Shown here: positions 1 through 12,984 of the stretch, in pieces | How the letters are laid out: the number at the start of each line of letters is the position of its first letter | Position numbering within the stretch: position 1 is the stretch's first letter | Origin: Ophioderma brevispina | Taxonomy: Eukaryota > Echinodermata > Ophiuroidea > Amphilepidida > Ophiodermatidae | NCBI GenBank assembly: GCA_023653785.1 | Contig: JAMKCH010084902.1 | Location: 1-64,000 of the forward strand | DNA: 64,000 nucleotides | Direction: 5' to 3' | Translations under genes and position numbers: made by a program | The notes under the pieces: model-generated | Seen by the model: only the letters and a program-made list of their open reading frames with translations | Told to the model about the DNA's origin: nothing | Database searches by the model: none

Positions 1-37
1 TAGTAGTAGTATAGTAGTAGTAGCAGTAATAGTATAT
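1..37. repeat. TAG-type trinucleotide microsatellite
   Basis: Imperfect run of TAG triplets with two interruptions at the left edge of the window; it may continue outside. Confidence 0.8.
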
Positions 38-3000
38 AATCATACAGGTTGACCCAAAAATGCAACCCTAACTCGTTCATATTTTTCATGGTTTATATTT
101 TGATATTTTGGAAAGGTTAGGGGTGACCTTATAATATAATTGGATTTATAACCCGCACGGATCCACCCTGCGTAGTTTTTTTTCAAGGCTCTCCTCGGAA
201 TTATTATACCCTGCATATAGGAAAATTGTTACAATTATTTCTGCTTCGCATAGTGGTAAGCCTTTCATCAGGCGTGCGCTTTATTTTTAATTTCCTACAG
301 TCCCTGTACACAATGAACCGATAGCGCCCTCTCACGGGGAATCTCTTGCCATCGCTTTCCGTATTTATTTCTTTAATTTCGTATATCGTCTGTAACTTTC
401 CTGGACAATACGACTAATGTGCATATGCATTGCGGTCAACAAATGTGGTACTGTCTGGCGTATTATTTTGTGTTACTGTCGGTAATGTGTCTTGTTGTTA
501 AAGAAAGGGTTCAGATGAAAGATAATCTTGCCCGAGCAACCCCAGTATTAAGTTTACGGGTTTCATTGGTCGAGAAGCATCCTTTGATTAGTCCTACCCA
601 TTCATGATGAATTTTTCTCACCTTTATTTGTCCCTATTGGAGTTGTTAGATGTATACTTGATGTACCAATCTCCCTGAGTTAATTAGTGTCCTCCTGTCC
701 AGAATGTGTCTTGTCCCAGTCAGTGTTATGTTGGTCGTTCCACACATGCTCGGCGATAGCCGATTTTTGTGTGTTGCCCGTTAGTCGCTTTTTGGTGTTC
801 GTCGGTTCTCTTTTTCTTGAATCTGCCGTTTCACAATGTTAACACTTTGTCACATAGAATCCACAAGATAGAATAGATAACTCCAGTTGGAGTTCTTGGG
901 AAGGGTCTTTAGGTTGTACTAGTTGTTGTCGTAGAGTTTTAGTCGTCTTAAATAACCCGTAGTTTTCTTCTGTAGAACTTTGCGAATAGCCTCAGAAGTA
1001 CCCGAGACGTCCGCAAAATAACGTCGCGTTAGGAGGACGATCATTGGTAGAGACAGTATCGCGCATCGGGAGGTGTAGGCAATTACAAACTTTTTAAGGT
1101 ATTGTTCAGCGTCAGCTTCATGAGCAGATATTAATAATTCATATGGAAATTGTGAAACTACTACTACTTGAAATTTTACAATTGGTCCTCAGCGTGTACT
1201 CACGGTATAAAAAGTAACACCAAAACTGGGAAAATAGCCACGACAAAGATTAATATTCTCCAACTTCTATAAATATCCAAGTCCTGCTCAAACATGTAGC
1301 CTCCGCCCAAAATAAGTTACCACAGTTTTGCCAACAAACGTCCGCCAGCTGGACGCACAAATTCCTTACCTAAGAAACAAGTAAGATTGCACTGACACAT
1401 TAGCGTAAAAACATGTTCCATGGTAAGAATTAGAAACACACCCTACCGCGACTGCTCGCACGCACACGCGGATCGCACCAAACAAGCAAGCAAACATTCA
1501 ATAGAATGCTAATAATATGCTCCCGTTTGGCATATATAATTTATTTTCTTGTAGCAAACAATAGAGGCAAAACTTCTTGTAAGGGCCACCGGACATTGCA
1601 CAGCTACCGCCAGAGAAATGTTTCCGAGAGTTTGCATCTACTAGCAGATAGAACGCTTGCACCGATCGAATGGATATAACATTCCGTGTATAAAGATGAG
1701 TCCATTGAGATTTCAATTACTTCATTACGAATCCTACTGCCGGTTATTGTTTTAAAATTATTGACGTGGGGCCACATCTCTAAGTTGACACCCTTATAGG
1801 CTCGGATTCCGCCCATTTGGGCTCTCAAATTTTTCAATTAGACATCATTTTTAAGGTTCTACTTATGGAGCATTTTAAGTCAGAATTGTTAATCGCTTCA
1901 TTCAGATTTTTCAGGCCGGATACAATTCTTTTCCTGCCAGGAAAAAATGTCCAGTGAATCTAAGCATATATTCCGTGCTAGGATGTGATTTTGGCGCGTG
2001 CTATTCACTGGGAAAGTTGGCCCACCCTATCAATTTCCATGTTTGACCGGCTGCCATTCATGATTTTCCTGAGAACCTAACATTTAAGGTACAGTCGCAT
2101 GATAGTGAAGAAACAGCAAAGTATAATTATGTCACAGGTCAATGACTGATTTGCATATTCCTGCACGGAATTGTAAATTGGTTGCTCATTAATTGTGAAG
2201 AATAAGGTAGGAATGATAAGTACACGCATATCGCCGAAACCTGGTCACCATTTAAGATTTTGATTTATTTTCACAATGTCCGGATTAACCTAAAAATTTT
2301 CATTATTTAGCTTATTTTCCATTTGGGGTCCATTCGCGGACCGGAATTGGGACGCCAGCAGTGATCACCCTCTCTTTCAAACCTGACGCAAATACTTTGC
2401 CATGACCAGTGAGTCAAATAGGAATCAAAATTGTCAGGCAATAGGAGCAATAATAATAAGCACTGTCTTACATAATTTCCCGCTACATCTGAGGCTAACA
2501 CGAACTAGGACAAGGAACTTTGCTGACCTTAAGCTATTGTCGCATAACATAGCAACTCACAATGGCAGTCGTTTCCAACATAACACAACACAAACATAAA
2601 CTCACTACATTGATCTTGTCGTGCTGTGAATATTTACAATAAATATAAGGTCAATAAAACTACGAAATCTTGGTTATTGTTTCGAATTTGACTTCTAGTT
2701 AGAGAGGTACAGCTATTATTTTTTTTTTTTTACCCATGCCGCAGTCAATATTTCTTCCCGGCACATCAGTACTCTATATAAAACCCTTTTCAGTAACGTA
2801 GATTTTAAGCGCTGAGTGCATACACCACTTAATGAGGCATTTCTTAATTAATTACTATTTAAATGTTATGGTTTGTCTTTGAGCAGCCCATTTCGTGTAT
2901 TAATTGTGTCATATCCTGGCATTGACACAATTAACTCTAAAGATTCATAAACTACCAACAAAATATTATAGAGAGTTTTTACCTTCATTGCTATGATACT

Positions 3001-4350
3001 TGCATCACGTTGTAAGAGCGCTGAAATTGGATATTGCAGTTTTATGGTCTGATTCTTAATGGAATTTCTAAAGAAAGATCTCAAACCCTTCCGAAACTCT
3101 AGATGGAATTGGTCAATTGTTTTTTCCCGCTGTTATAATTATCATTACATTGCTAAGCACGTCTCACCGCACTCGTTGACCACTCGCTTGCAGATTGAGC
3201 GCTACTTTACAGGAAAATAATATGAAAGACTCACTTAAGGTAGCGGCTACAACGTTAGTGCTGAAGAAGTCGCACCAACCAATCACGGACTACGATGAAC
3301 AGAGGGTAACTATTAGATAACGCCAACATGAGGATGGAGCATGTACCTGCAATAAGCGCTATGAGAAGCATTCGGTAGCGTCCAATCTAGATATCAAGGG
3401 AAGAAAGAAAACAGAACGATCTAAAAACTTATAACACAGGTCATTAATAAGACTGGGCAGGTGAGGCGAGAGAGAAAATGGAGGGTAAGTCGACAGCTGG
3501 CGGGAGAGAGGGTGAGAAGAAAAGGAGAGAGGAAAGGCGAAACGGTCAGTCCACGAGTTCAAGTAAAGTAAGTTCACTCTATGGTTCAGTCGGACTGGAC
3601 ATTTCCCAAGCAAGTATAATGATGCCGTCAGACTCTGTGTTTAGTCGTTATTCCACTCAATACAGGCTTGACGAGTTTGAAATTAAAGCGAATGGGGGAT
3701 ACCTATTCAAGCCGTGCTTTTTGAGAGACTTGCGGTTGCCCCACTGGACTCCTCGTGCGGTTTGTACACTGAACTCTACAGGGAACACTACTTTCCGCTT
3801 GAATTCTTAGTGTCTAGGAAGATCGCCCAGGATGTCAGTTCTATGCATATGCAAATGACATAGCTAATGGATTTCATTTTGAGCGTAAACGTGTTTTGTA
3901 AACTGCCATGGCTTTTATCGTGTTTTTCCACGACAGCTCAACCGATATAAAAGTGAATTAGGTAACGTAACACTCCAGGCTGCAGTGGCCAGGGAAAAGC
4001 ACATTGCCCCATTCTTCAATATGGCTGTGATTCTAGTTACGACGGACGATCAGCATCAAATACTGTTTCCTAGTACTTCTTAAATCACTCAGCTCTAATG
4101 TACTGTTCTCGAAGGTTCCAAGCCGCCAAAAACTATCGTTTCTAAGCCGTTTGGCAATGATGCCTGATTCCTGAAGAATGAATCTCACATTTGATCCATT
4201 TGTAAACATTTAATCCATAGCTCGTTGATTATGGACCTCCGAAGTTTACATTAATGCAAAGTCAAAATATTCGCAAGTATCAAATGTGATTTAAAAAAAG
4301 CAAATAACAGTTCATAAACGTTCTTCGCCTAAGCCCCGTTGATCAGACGG
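38..4350. other. No recognisable gene; unique-looking AT-rich DNA
   Basis: No coding exon could be recognised on either strand. Near position 45 there is a sequence resembling a mariner-type terminus (TACAGGTTGACCC), but no partner terminus was found. A T-run lies near 2718-2731. A 110-codon open frame at 3478-3810 has a low-complexity, Arg/Glu/Gly-rich start and no recognisable domain, so it is not called. Later exons of the minus-strand SLC22 gene would be expected here, but none was identified by eye. Confidence 0.4.
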
Positions 4351-4351
4351 C

Positions 4352-4565
4352 ATGGGTGGTGAAGTGGTTTAGAGCATTCGCCTTGTGCGAGAAGGGTCCG
4401 GGTTTCAATTCTGCCCAGGCGTGGATTTCCAGGATTTTTTGTTCAGGGGGTCACGCTAGGCATTGTGGGGTATGCCATGGTAAATAATTGTTCCAATGTT
4501 CTAGTAGGCGATGCGTGTTTCTTTCTCAACTTTGAACTATATATGTAAAGAAATGCGGGTAAGCA
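4352..4565 (+). repeat. tRNA-derived SINE-like sequence
   Basis: The first 75 bases look like a degraded tRNA gene. An A-box-like stretch (GGTGGTGAAGTGG) is followed about 35 bases later by a B-box-like stretch (GGTTTCAATTC) and then by a tRNA-unrelated body. The cloverleaf is not convincing, so a functional tRNA is unlikely. The 3' limit is uncertain because no target-site duplication was found. Confidence 0.45.
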
Positions 4566-5128
4566 CCAGTAATCTGTGTACTAGATTGTTATCGTAATTA
4601 AAAGCTTAGATCCCCCTCCCCTTTAGTGTACGATTGCGCTAGTCTCATACTACTTTGTATTTCGCGCTAAAATATTATTTTGACAAGAGTAGTTTTTAAT
4701 GAGGGAGAGTCCCAATGACATTAAATAACATTTTTTGCGGTCAATAACAAAGAACTATATTCATGAACCTGACAGCTATACTCGAAAGTCCTTCACTTTT
4801 TCGTGAGAAGTGCGTTTTGTCGACTGGTAAGATATTTTGATATCATTGGTTTAAGCAGATTGGAGGAAATTTCCAGTGAAAGTGTGTAAGGGGTTCTGTA
4901 CTGCGATTTTATAAAAAGTCACAAATAATATATTGGTGAAGAAGATCAGTAACTTTTCTTTGTTGAAGTTCATGAAGGTCTTCGATTTTTCCAGTTGTAA
5001 AGCTCAAATACCATGTTACATAATCCTGTTTTATTTTCAACTTTGATCTTGCTTAGTTTGTTTTTCGCAGATTTAGCCTACATATAAGCGACGATGAACA
5101 TTCAACACAACTTAAAACATAACTGTAC

Positions 5129-5235
5129 CTGTCAGAGCGGGCCCCCATTGCAGTAAGTACCGACAAGAACACCAACGAAGTACATGGACGCAGTCTAATA
5201 TCAGGTAGTTTTCCGTTTTGGCAGACCAAATCAAA
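5129..5235 (-). pseudogene. SLC22 transporter exon 2, frameshifted
   Basis: Seen: on the minus strand the segment starts with FDLVCQNGKLPD, shifts frame, reads YFVGVLVG, shifts back and ends MGARSDR, followed by a GTACAG donor-type sequence. Known: SLC22 proteins carry (W/F)-(N/D)-LVC at the start of exon 2 and an SDR(Y/F)GR loop motif at its end, and this exon is about 104 bp in vertebrate genes; the piece here is 107 bp. It lies about 2.9 kb downstream of the exon-1 match on the same strand, and the phases agree (exon 1 ends in phase 0). Odd: two or more indels break the frame and there is no AG acceptor directly before the FDLVC codons. Either the gene is decayed here or the sequence contains errors. 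Confidence 0.72.
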
Positions 5236-5636
5236 TTTAATCCAAGCAAATAGAATAGATAAGTGGAAAAAGTCAAAGGTATACGGGGAATTTAATACAT
5301 ACTTCTCAACTGGGGAATAATACGAAATATGATAATGTTTACTTATCAATGGCAATATCAATTTTCTTAAAAACAATGCGGTTTCGAAACACTATCTCTC
5401 CTGCTTCGCGATACCTCCCTCTATTCTCAAGTTGACCTTTATAAACAATTAACCTTGGTATGAGAGGCTTAAACCCTATCAGTCAAACTCGTTGGGCATT
5501 TATGACCTAGTAGGGTGGGCCCCAAAATTGAGCTAATGGGTCATTTTGCACGCGCCAATTTCAAAAATGTTAAAGCTACTTTAGCACAAACACGCACACC
5601 CCCCACACCAAATAAACGACCAAATCGATAAAGATT

Positions 5637-5657
5637 CCCCCCCCCCTCCCCCCCCCA
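5637..5657. repeat. poly-C tract
   Basis: Nearly pure run of C with one T interruption. Confidence 0.85.
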
Positions 5658-5809
5658 TTTACAATTCACACAAATAACACACAAAAACGATTAAAAATAA
5701 TAAAATCAAGACAAGCGAAAAACAATACATGCAAGTAATCATAGTAGGAAAAAAGAAGCTTTAAAGTCCAACGAGAGGAGGTGGGGATCCATTGTGTCAT
5801 AATTATGTA

Positions 5810-6683
5810 GCGATTTCATAAGACAAGACGCCAACATAGATGGGCAATATCGATAACTGTTTGATCTTAATATCTCCATAGGACTCTCCCAACTCTAACA
5901 AATTAGAACATCTCTTTAAAATTCGAAAAAAGCTTTTGTATTATCAACAACTCAAATTATCTGTCTCAAACCAAGCAAATATATTTAACAATTTTAAGAC
6001 CTTAAATATCTTTGGGTTAAATAAAATAATTAAAAACGGTACTCTTTATGTATCGCTATAATAATAACACTTTTCAAAATTCCTTCTCTGACTTTTTTCA
6101 CGACACTGTGACATTCATAGTTATAACACTATACAAGCTAAACACTTTATAACCATTAAACCAACATCAAACTTGTTAAAATAATCAACATAATTTTCTG
6201 GTCCTAAAATCTGGAACGCTTTGAATAAAGATATCCAGTTTTAAAGCCTCTTGGACTTATTGACCTCTCCTTCATCTCCCCTTTTTCTCCCATGACTTTT
6301 CTCAAATGCAATAATTTCCATTAGTTTTATTATTACATAGATTGTGGTTGAGTTTTTTACTACGACCATATTTTGTATTTTTTTGTCTCTATTATTAGAT
6401 TATTAATATTATCATAATTGTCTTCTATCGCTATGTCAATATTGCAATATTTTTAATATGACCTGTCTAAGCTTAATATTATTATTTTCTATTGATATAT
6501 AAACATACATAATTGTAGCTTCTATTCAACCAGTTAAATATTGTATTGTATTTCAACTCAATCTATATAATTATTTTGTATTCCTGTTATATCAACATGT
6601 GTTACTGCTTTGTGATCAGTTGTTTGTGAAAAGTGAGGGCGTTTGAAAATAAACTATTTTGAATTGAATTTGAATAAATTTCT
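5810..6683 (+). mobile_element. 3' end of a CR1/L2-like LINE, decayed
   Basis: Broken plus-strand frames retain the C-terminal signature of CR1/L2/Jockey-like reverse transcriptase ORFs: a short stretch reading HSYNT followed about 35 codons later by GPKIWNAL. Frameshifts and stops interrupt it. The following 3' region is AT-rich and ends near 6650-6680 with an AATAAA-like signal and TTGAATTGAATTTGAA, a short tandem tail of the kind that ends L2/CR1 elements. The 5' limit is approximate; only about the last 0.9 kb is present. The exact clade is not determined. Confidence 0.6.
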
Positions 6684-8112
6684 TACCTTGTATTTTGCTA
6701 CAGAAATGCTTTGAAAGTCAAAACAAAAGGCGATTATGATCAGCTTAATTTCAATTTTCACAATTTTTCTACGAAAGGAAGAATTCTCAGCTGAATCCTT
6801 TCACATGTAAAAAAACACACCAGACTTTTCATATTTTATGGACACCTGTTATGTGAAATCTCTCGTTGTACCTTTAAATAGTAGCATGTTTTATTCATTT
6901 TAGAGTAAAACAGTACGAAGTTCATTAAACAAATCCGACCGACTGTTCCTAATATTTTCCCTCCGTTACGCAAACAAACCTATGTTTTTTTTAGGTTTTA
7001 GCGGTCTCTGTTATATCAACTGTAACACACTCTTATAACAATTGTTTAAAAGAGCGTCCTCAGAACTATCTGTGTAAAATTACAAGACTTTCTAGATCTG
7101 TTTAAAATATGGTATTAAATTTTTGGAATTAACAATATATAGAAGGACGTACAAGGTGGGAATTGTAATGGATCATACTTCTACAGTGAGTTGAGGATAC
7201 ACTATCTAAAAAAATAGTGAAGTCTTGGATAGCCTTACTCAAGTCGCTCTACCAACTTCATTCATTGGTTCAGACGTCTGATATAAATAATGTCATCATA
7301 ATAAGGAGTGGAGCATATCCCACTCCCTAAAACTAAAAAAATGGCAAGAATTCACTCTATGCTTCCACTAGCGAGTTAAATAAGTTCAACTCAAGCAGAG
7401 CGCCTTGTTTAGTCGGTCAGGTTTTTTCTGCATTTGCAAAAAAATTGATAAGAGTTTTATCAAGGGAAGGTTAAAACCACAAAGCAATATAATCAAACTG
7501 TCGCTTTTATACCTAGACAAGTTGGAGTTTGTTTATTTTATCTTTCTCTAGACTTTCTCTAAAGCATTGAATTCAAACCTGAAAACACAATTTTAAACCC
7601 ATCAAAATAGAGAATAAATGTTAATTTATATGCAATACGGTGTAATAAATCAAGGCTAAGTCTTGGAATACGGCCAAAAAAGACCTGCATTTTAGGAATC
7701 TGGCTGAATTCGCAAGAATCTAAGAATCAATTTGCCATAATTGCGTGTATTTGTATCCCTCTTGCTAGAGGAATTTTGTATAAGGTATATTGGCTGAAAT
7801 AACAATATGATTATACAAGGATCATAGTTTAATTATCTATGATATGTGATTATCTATGAGTATAAGTAATCTTGCACACAGGTAGCAAGATTTTTTTATG
7901 CCATAAAACCTTTTTATGGTCGTATTGTAACAAAACATTTTATTATTACAAAATAGTGCCCCATGTGTCTGGAAGCAAGAGTAAATTTCAAGAAATTTGA
8001 GAAAAGGAATGATAAAAAAAAACAACTAAAAGGCGATACGGCAGATCATAACAAGGAGGGGGGGTACAGTTAACAAAGCAATTGACATTGAAGTAATATT
8101 TTCTTAACTTAC
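6684..8112. other. No recognisable exon; probable intron of the SLC22 gene (with part of 5236-5809)
   Basis: AT-rich DNA between the SLC22 exon-1 donor and the exon-2 match. No other coding or structured feature was recognised in it. Confidence 0.45.
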
Positions 8113-8532
8113 TTCAGTGATTATAGTTGTTTTAAACTGACTTGTGTCATAAACCCAACCGTGATCGCAGCCCAAAGTATTATTAGTGACGTCAGAGGTC
8201 ACCCATCCCGGATACCAGTCGTCTGCTCCGTATCCAGTCAAGTTATACCGATTGCAGTTGTCATTTTCATATGGAGAATTTTCATTTCTCGAAGGAGGTA
8301 TGGAGACTGACATCTTGGCCTCCGCACATTCTTTTTCATGCAGAGATTTAGCCGTGCAATTAACAAAGTCAAGCTCGGGAGCGTAACACCAATGGTTAGA
8401 TTCTCCCGCTAAAAAGACGTGCATCAGAGTGACCATTCCTGACGTGAAGCTCCGTATACATAATGCTAAATAGAGGCGTTGCTGATATCGGCCGAAGGCG
8501 CCAATATTTTCGAGGATTTCTTCAAAACGCAT
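8113..8532 (-). CDS. SLC22 family organic-ion transporter, first coding exon
   Basis: Seen: an ATG at 8532-8530 opens a 140-codon exon that ends in phase 0 before a GTAAGT donor at 8112-8107. Residues 1-20 carry an FEEILENIGAFGRYQ start, residues about 18-43 form the first membrane segment, and residues 44-135 form a large loop with Cys 49, 59, 69, 93 and 122, sequons at Asn58, Asn97 and Asn117, and CDHGWVYD at 122-129. Known: SLC22 members (organic cation, carnitine and anion transporters of the plasma membrane, major-facilitator fold) have exactly this N-terminus, a Cys-rich glycosylated first loop, a C..GW.YD motif and an exon 1 ending just before (W/F)-(D/N)-LVC. That continuation is found at 5235. 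The substrate cannot be told from this exon. The 5' UTR and promoter are not identified. Confidence 0.93.
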
Positions 8533-11105
8533 GACTATGCCTATTTATTCCCAACACTCTGCTGAACGAGAAAGCTTGCTTTCGAAATAAATCATTATCA
8601 ACTTTGCTGTGTTGACAAATGAACGTAATCATTTGGCAAGATTTGACAAATTGACACAGACACAATAGATAAAGACAAGATAAAGCCTTATTTAAAACGC
8701 TACTTCTGTCTATCGAAATGAACTTTTAACCCAATGTTACCGAAGCGAACAGTATTATTGAAAGATTTGTTATTACACATTATTTAAACAAAACATAGTT
8801 CAAGTTCAAGTTCGTTTACAATGTAGAAAAAAAAAATTAATAATTTAAATATACTAGTGAAGAGCCAAGGTAGACATACTGCAATTAGAAAATATATAAT
8901 ATCAGTTGCTATACGGTTAAGTAGAAGCATCAATAACATTGTGCGAAAGCAATGAGGAGCAGGAAGATGTGTGAGGGAGAGGCCAGTAAGATCATATGAG
9001 CTTTAAGATTGACCCCACCCATGAGAGTGGAACTTTGAGAGGCAATTACAAGGGGGACAAGGCAAGAACAGGACAGGGCAGCGCAAGACAAGACAAAACA
9101 GGACAGAACTAGAAAGTACAGGATAAGGACTTACAATTAGTGAGTCTCATTCATGTAGATGACATCAGGGTATAAAACAAAGGTGGAGATGGCGAAGTTG
9201 ATGTGTGCTAAAGGCAAGAATAAAGTAGAAAAGGGCATTGAACTGTGGTCTACTAGATTGATGTGTCGGCGGAGATGATCACGGCGACGTTATATGCAAG
9301 TAATTTGTTTGTTTGCTCAGACATTAGACATTACAAATAGTTAATCCAGTCACACCATTTACGTGTTGTCTTGGCACACAGCGCCGGCCATTGTTGAATC
9401 TTGGCAAACCTTGGCAAATCTTCACTGCGCTAGGGAGTTATCAACCACATCATAATCGGCTAAGCGTGGGAAACTCCAGGTACACACAGTGTCAGATAGC
9501 GTTGATTCGGATTTGTTGTACATTGCGGTACACTGGAGATTACGCAAAATACTTGGCCTATCGTAACGATGTACGCACCAAAATATTCCAAACTAAATTG
9601 TCTAGTTAGCTGACTAGTTTATAATATAGGTTTATTTTTGGAAAAGGACGAAAAAACGTGAAAAATCCATACAAGCATTTTTCTTACCTTATCAGCTCTT
9701 ATCAGCTGGCTCAATTCTCGATTGCTGCTGTCAAGTCATGCTACACGTCAGGCTTACAAAACTAGTGAGCTAAGGGGTCTTTTTTGTCAGGAACCTGTTT
9801 CTAACATCAGATTGACCACCTGATTCGTTGATTTCGCGATATCCAAGGTACCGCGAAACCGTTTTTTCATTCCTTGTTCAAGCTAATCGCAGAGCCTTTA
9901 ACACAGCGTTTGGCTGCTAGGGAGTCCCATGACATAGCGCATGTCTAAGAATAGCCGGCCAATTAGCGATGCGGATACGAAATAGGTGGCGCTGTGTCCC
10001 TGCACTAGAGATGCTATGGGAGCGTAAATGGTGTGCAGTACAGATACCATATAAAGTGTCTGGTAGAGTATATTGCATACTGTAAATCAATGGCCGCCAT
10101 AACATTAGTTAATAGAAAAATAAACATATTTAGAAATTAGTTGAATTTGTATTGCCTGATTTTAATGATTTTAGATTTAGGTCAAGGTAATTCCAAATCC
10201 TGGGACCGAGATTTTAATTGGGTATTTAGTTGAAATTGAAAGGTAACATTTTAAAGGGATCTTGCAGCTGATACGAAATACAAAGTAATCAACAAAATTC
10301 AATTTTGGGATTTTTGTTACTGGCATATGCTAAGATAATCTGCAAGTGGTTGGATTGAAAACCGTGTATCAAAGCAAAGGTAGTACCTTTTATCTGATTG
10401 TGTAATAATTCTATACGCGCGTATCAAAATTCCGACTTGAGTTCAAAAACCTTTCCTTGTGAATATCGCATATTTATAGGTGTAATATTGTGCACCATGA
10501 CAGCTCTTGACCTGTACAGTTTGACTTCAAACGCAAACATTATTGATCTTTGTTTATTCGGTAATGGTGTTGACCACAAACAGCCGCATAGTGAGACGCC
10601 GACGCGTCGCTGCATATCTATTTGGAAAGGTGGTATAACAAATTTCCTTAAATACTTTAAAAAGAATCGCTATTTGGCGTTTTTGTTTCTACATTTAAGT
10701 AGTTTTATATATGAAATTGTACATACTTATCTTGGATTTAGAAGCTAAAAATGCATTTCCACATTTTTTTTTATTCTCTCGCATTATCGCTGCTTCTCTG
10801 GTGTTATACTTATGGATATCTTTGTGTTTATAGAAGTTTCAAATGATTTAGGAAGGTTATTATGAAAACAACGGTGCATGAAAATTGCTGTTTGAAATAT
10901 ATTTATGTCGAATATGGTTAGTGTTTTAAATATCTCAGTAAGACCCGTGATAAATCGTTGTTAGCAAAGGGATTGCATCGATAAAGGGATTGCATTGTAT
11001 GACTGTGTCTCGAAGGCAAAATAAAACAAGAAAAGAAAAACAAGCAAATCAATACGCAACACACCCACAAGACTGCACGCACGCACGTACGCACACCTGC
11101 TCACC
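8533..11105. other. No recognisable gene; upstream flank of SLC22
   Basis: This region would hold the SLC22 promoter and 5' UTR, but no clear core-promoter element was recognised. A low-complexity purine-rich stretch with GGACA/AGACA-like repeats lies around 9055-9125. Short open frames in this interval show no family signature. Confidence 0.4.
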
Positions 11106-11109
11106 TCGC

Positions 11110-11203
11110 CCGCGCGCGCGTGCACGCACGAGCACGCACACACACACACACCACACACACACACACCACACACACACACACCACACACACACACACACAC
11201 ACA
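11110..11203. repeat. CG/CA dinucleotide microsatellite
   Basis: A short CG run leads into an interrupted CA repeat in which ACACACC interruptions recur. Open frames on both strands here are products of the repeat. Confidence 0.95.
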
Positions 11204-11430
11204 ATAATTTTCTGACCACGTTGAATTAACGTTGCTTCAGCCTTTTTGTGCTTGAAAGAATACACTATAATAAAACATTGCTTGTAAGTTATACATTAAA
11301 GATGTACCAGAATGTCATTTTTGAAGAAATAACCATAAACACAAACAAGCCATAAAATATTTCAGGCCGCTGTTCTGCCACCTCAAAACAGCCATTGTGG
11401 TGCCTCATCTGTGCAAAATTAATATCTTAT

Positions 11431-11699
11431 TATACAGGGTGTCTCAGAAAGAATTACACCCTAACTATTGGTGACCATAACTTCCAAAGTGAGTATCACA
11501 TTTGATAAATTTAAAAAGAATCTTAAACCATTATTTTTCAATATTTTAATGTAAACAGCACATCACAGCACACAGCACAGCACATGTTAACAGGTAGTAT
11601 GGTGTAAGAGTCTTTTTAAATTTCTCAAATGTGATACTTACTTTTGAAGTTATGGTCGCCTATAGTTAGGATGTAATTCTTTCTGAGACACCCTGTATA
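11431..11699. mobile_element. Palindromic MITE with ~95-bp inverted arms, TA-type ends
   Basis: Both arms start TATACAGGGTGTCTCAGAAA when read inward and match at roughly nine bases in ten over about 95 bp. A 75-80 bp centre rich in CACAGCA repeats separates them. TA flanks the CAGGGTGTC terminus on each side, as expected for Tc1/mariner-type insertion. There is no transposase, so it is non-autonomous. Confidence 0.88.
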
Positions 11700-11814
11700 C
11701 TTAAAATTTGAAATCCGCTCATCCAAAACAATACATTAAATCACACATCGGTTAATGACACGGGCGCACGTACCATGAATATTGGTTACATTTCGGGTAT
11801 GATGCGCAAGACTG

Positions 11815-11987
11815 CCGGCGTGGCAGGAGAAATAGTCCTCCGGATTCACAGTCCGCCTAAAATGGCGAAGAATAGGGCAATCGATTCAGTTGACTCTTCA
11901 CGCAACATTAGTTTCAGGTCTTATTCCGTCGTCGTCCATGGAGCCCGGACGATGGTTCCTGCCGGACTATATCTCCTTTTACACCGG
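11815..11987 (-). mobile_element. Element X, copy 1 (small palindromic repeat)
   Basis: Read on the minus strand it begins CCGGTGTAAAAGGAGATATAG, followed by a TCCGGCAGG block and the core GTTGCGTG...GAGTCAACTGAATCG, and ends in an inverted version of the start (CCGGACTAT and TAGTCCGG-type blocks). The same order of blocks recurs at 32330, 42948 and 53272. It has no coding capacity. The family is not recognised. Confidence 0.7.
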
Positions 11988-12512
11988 TGTAAAGAAGCTG
12001 AGTGTCCCCCATGAGAGAGTACCCCAGCTACCATGTCAACATGTACGGAATAAACCGTGTCTTGTAGACGAGGCCATTTGGGTACAGAGCCGAAACAAGT
12101 GATGCGTACAGCGGTCAATGGAGAACACAATGGCGAGATGGGTGATAGGACAGTCATTCACACGGACACTGTATTTTATGACACCGGCATATCTTATAAA
12201 ATAATGTCTTTTATCATGTTGATGTTCAAGCTGTATACACTGGGCTGTTATTGTTAATGATGGCGTCGCCACTGACCTCTACACATGGATAACGGGCTGG
12301 CGTACCATTGAATAGTCGCCGTTTGAAACCACAGGAAGTTGCATTTTGCCCTTCTCAATAGGGCTTCACTTTATTGTCAAAGTCTAAGGAACTTGCTAGA
12401 ACAATTTTTAGAAACAGATGTGTGGATATGTGTACAACAGCAGTGTATGCATTATCCCGCCATATTAAAGGTGGTTGTGCCCGATTTATGGTATGTGTTC
12501 TTGACGCTAGAG

Positions 12513-12810
12513 GAGACTGCACTTGCACATTATACACCCCATAAAGTACCGTGGGAAACAAACTTGCGGTGTTTGATGGTAGAGGGCAATAATGCATGTT
12601 GCACAAAAGCCCTATTCCATACTGTGCTAATAAGTGGTTAAACCATAAACGGCGGTTTTGTTTATATCTTGGGAATGATGAAAGGGGTTCGAGGGCTCAA
12701 ATTTAAGGACAACAATGAGAAAAAGACGCCTTTATCTGATATCAAAATCGATACTACTTCCGCGTAAATCCGGGGGGTCCCAAAGACGATCGGAAACAGC
12801 CCTTTCAAGA
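12513..12810 (+). repeat. Dispersed repeat Y, copy 1
   Basis: About 300 bp with clear, indel-rich similarity to 21817-22058. Shared blocks include TACACCCCAT, AAGTACCGTGG, GGTTTTTTGTTTATATC-like sequence, ATCGATACTACTTCCG and CAAAGACGATCGGAA. The repeat type is not known. Open frames through it are not conserved. Confidence 0.65.
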
Positions 12811-12984
12811 AGGACAAAATCAACTTCCTATGGCTTCAAGCGGCGAATCAGACCCGATATCCATGTGTAGAGTTCAGTGGGCCTTCACGTATATGTGGCG
12901 AGCTTGTGAATGTAAATGACAAACAATTTACGAATTTTTTGTTAAAACACTTAAACAAAATAAAAAAAATAAAAAAAATTCCGT

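Noticed and set aside
3478..3810. 110-codon plus-strand frame starting MEGKSTAGG
   Set aside because: Low-complexity basic start, no domain, no visible splice context; likely chance.
4352..4424. Functional tRNA gene
   Set aside because: The A and B boxes are degenerate and the stems do not pair well; a SINE head is more likely.
10961..11229. Open frames of 79 codons on both strands, Cys/Val- and His/Thr-rich
   Set aside because: They are translations of the CA/CG microsatellite.
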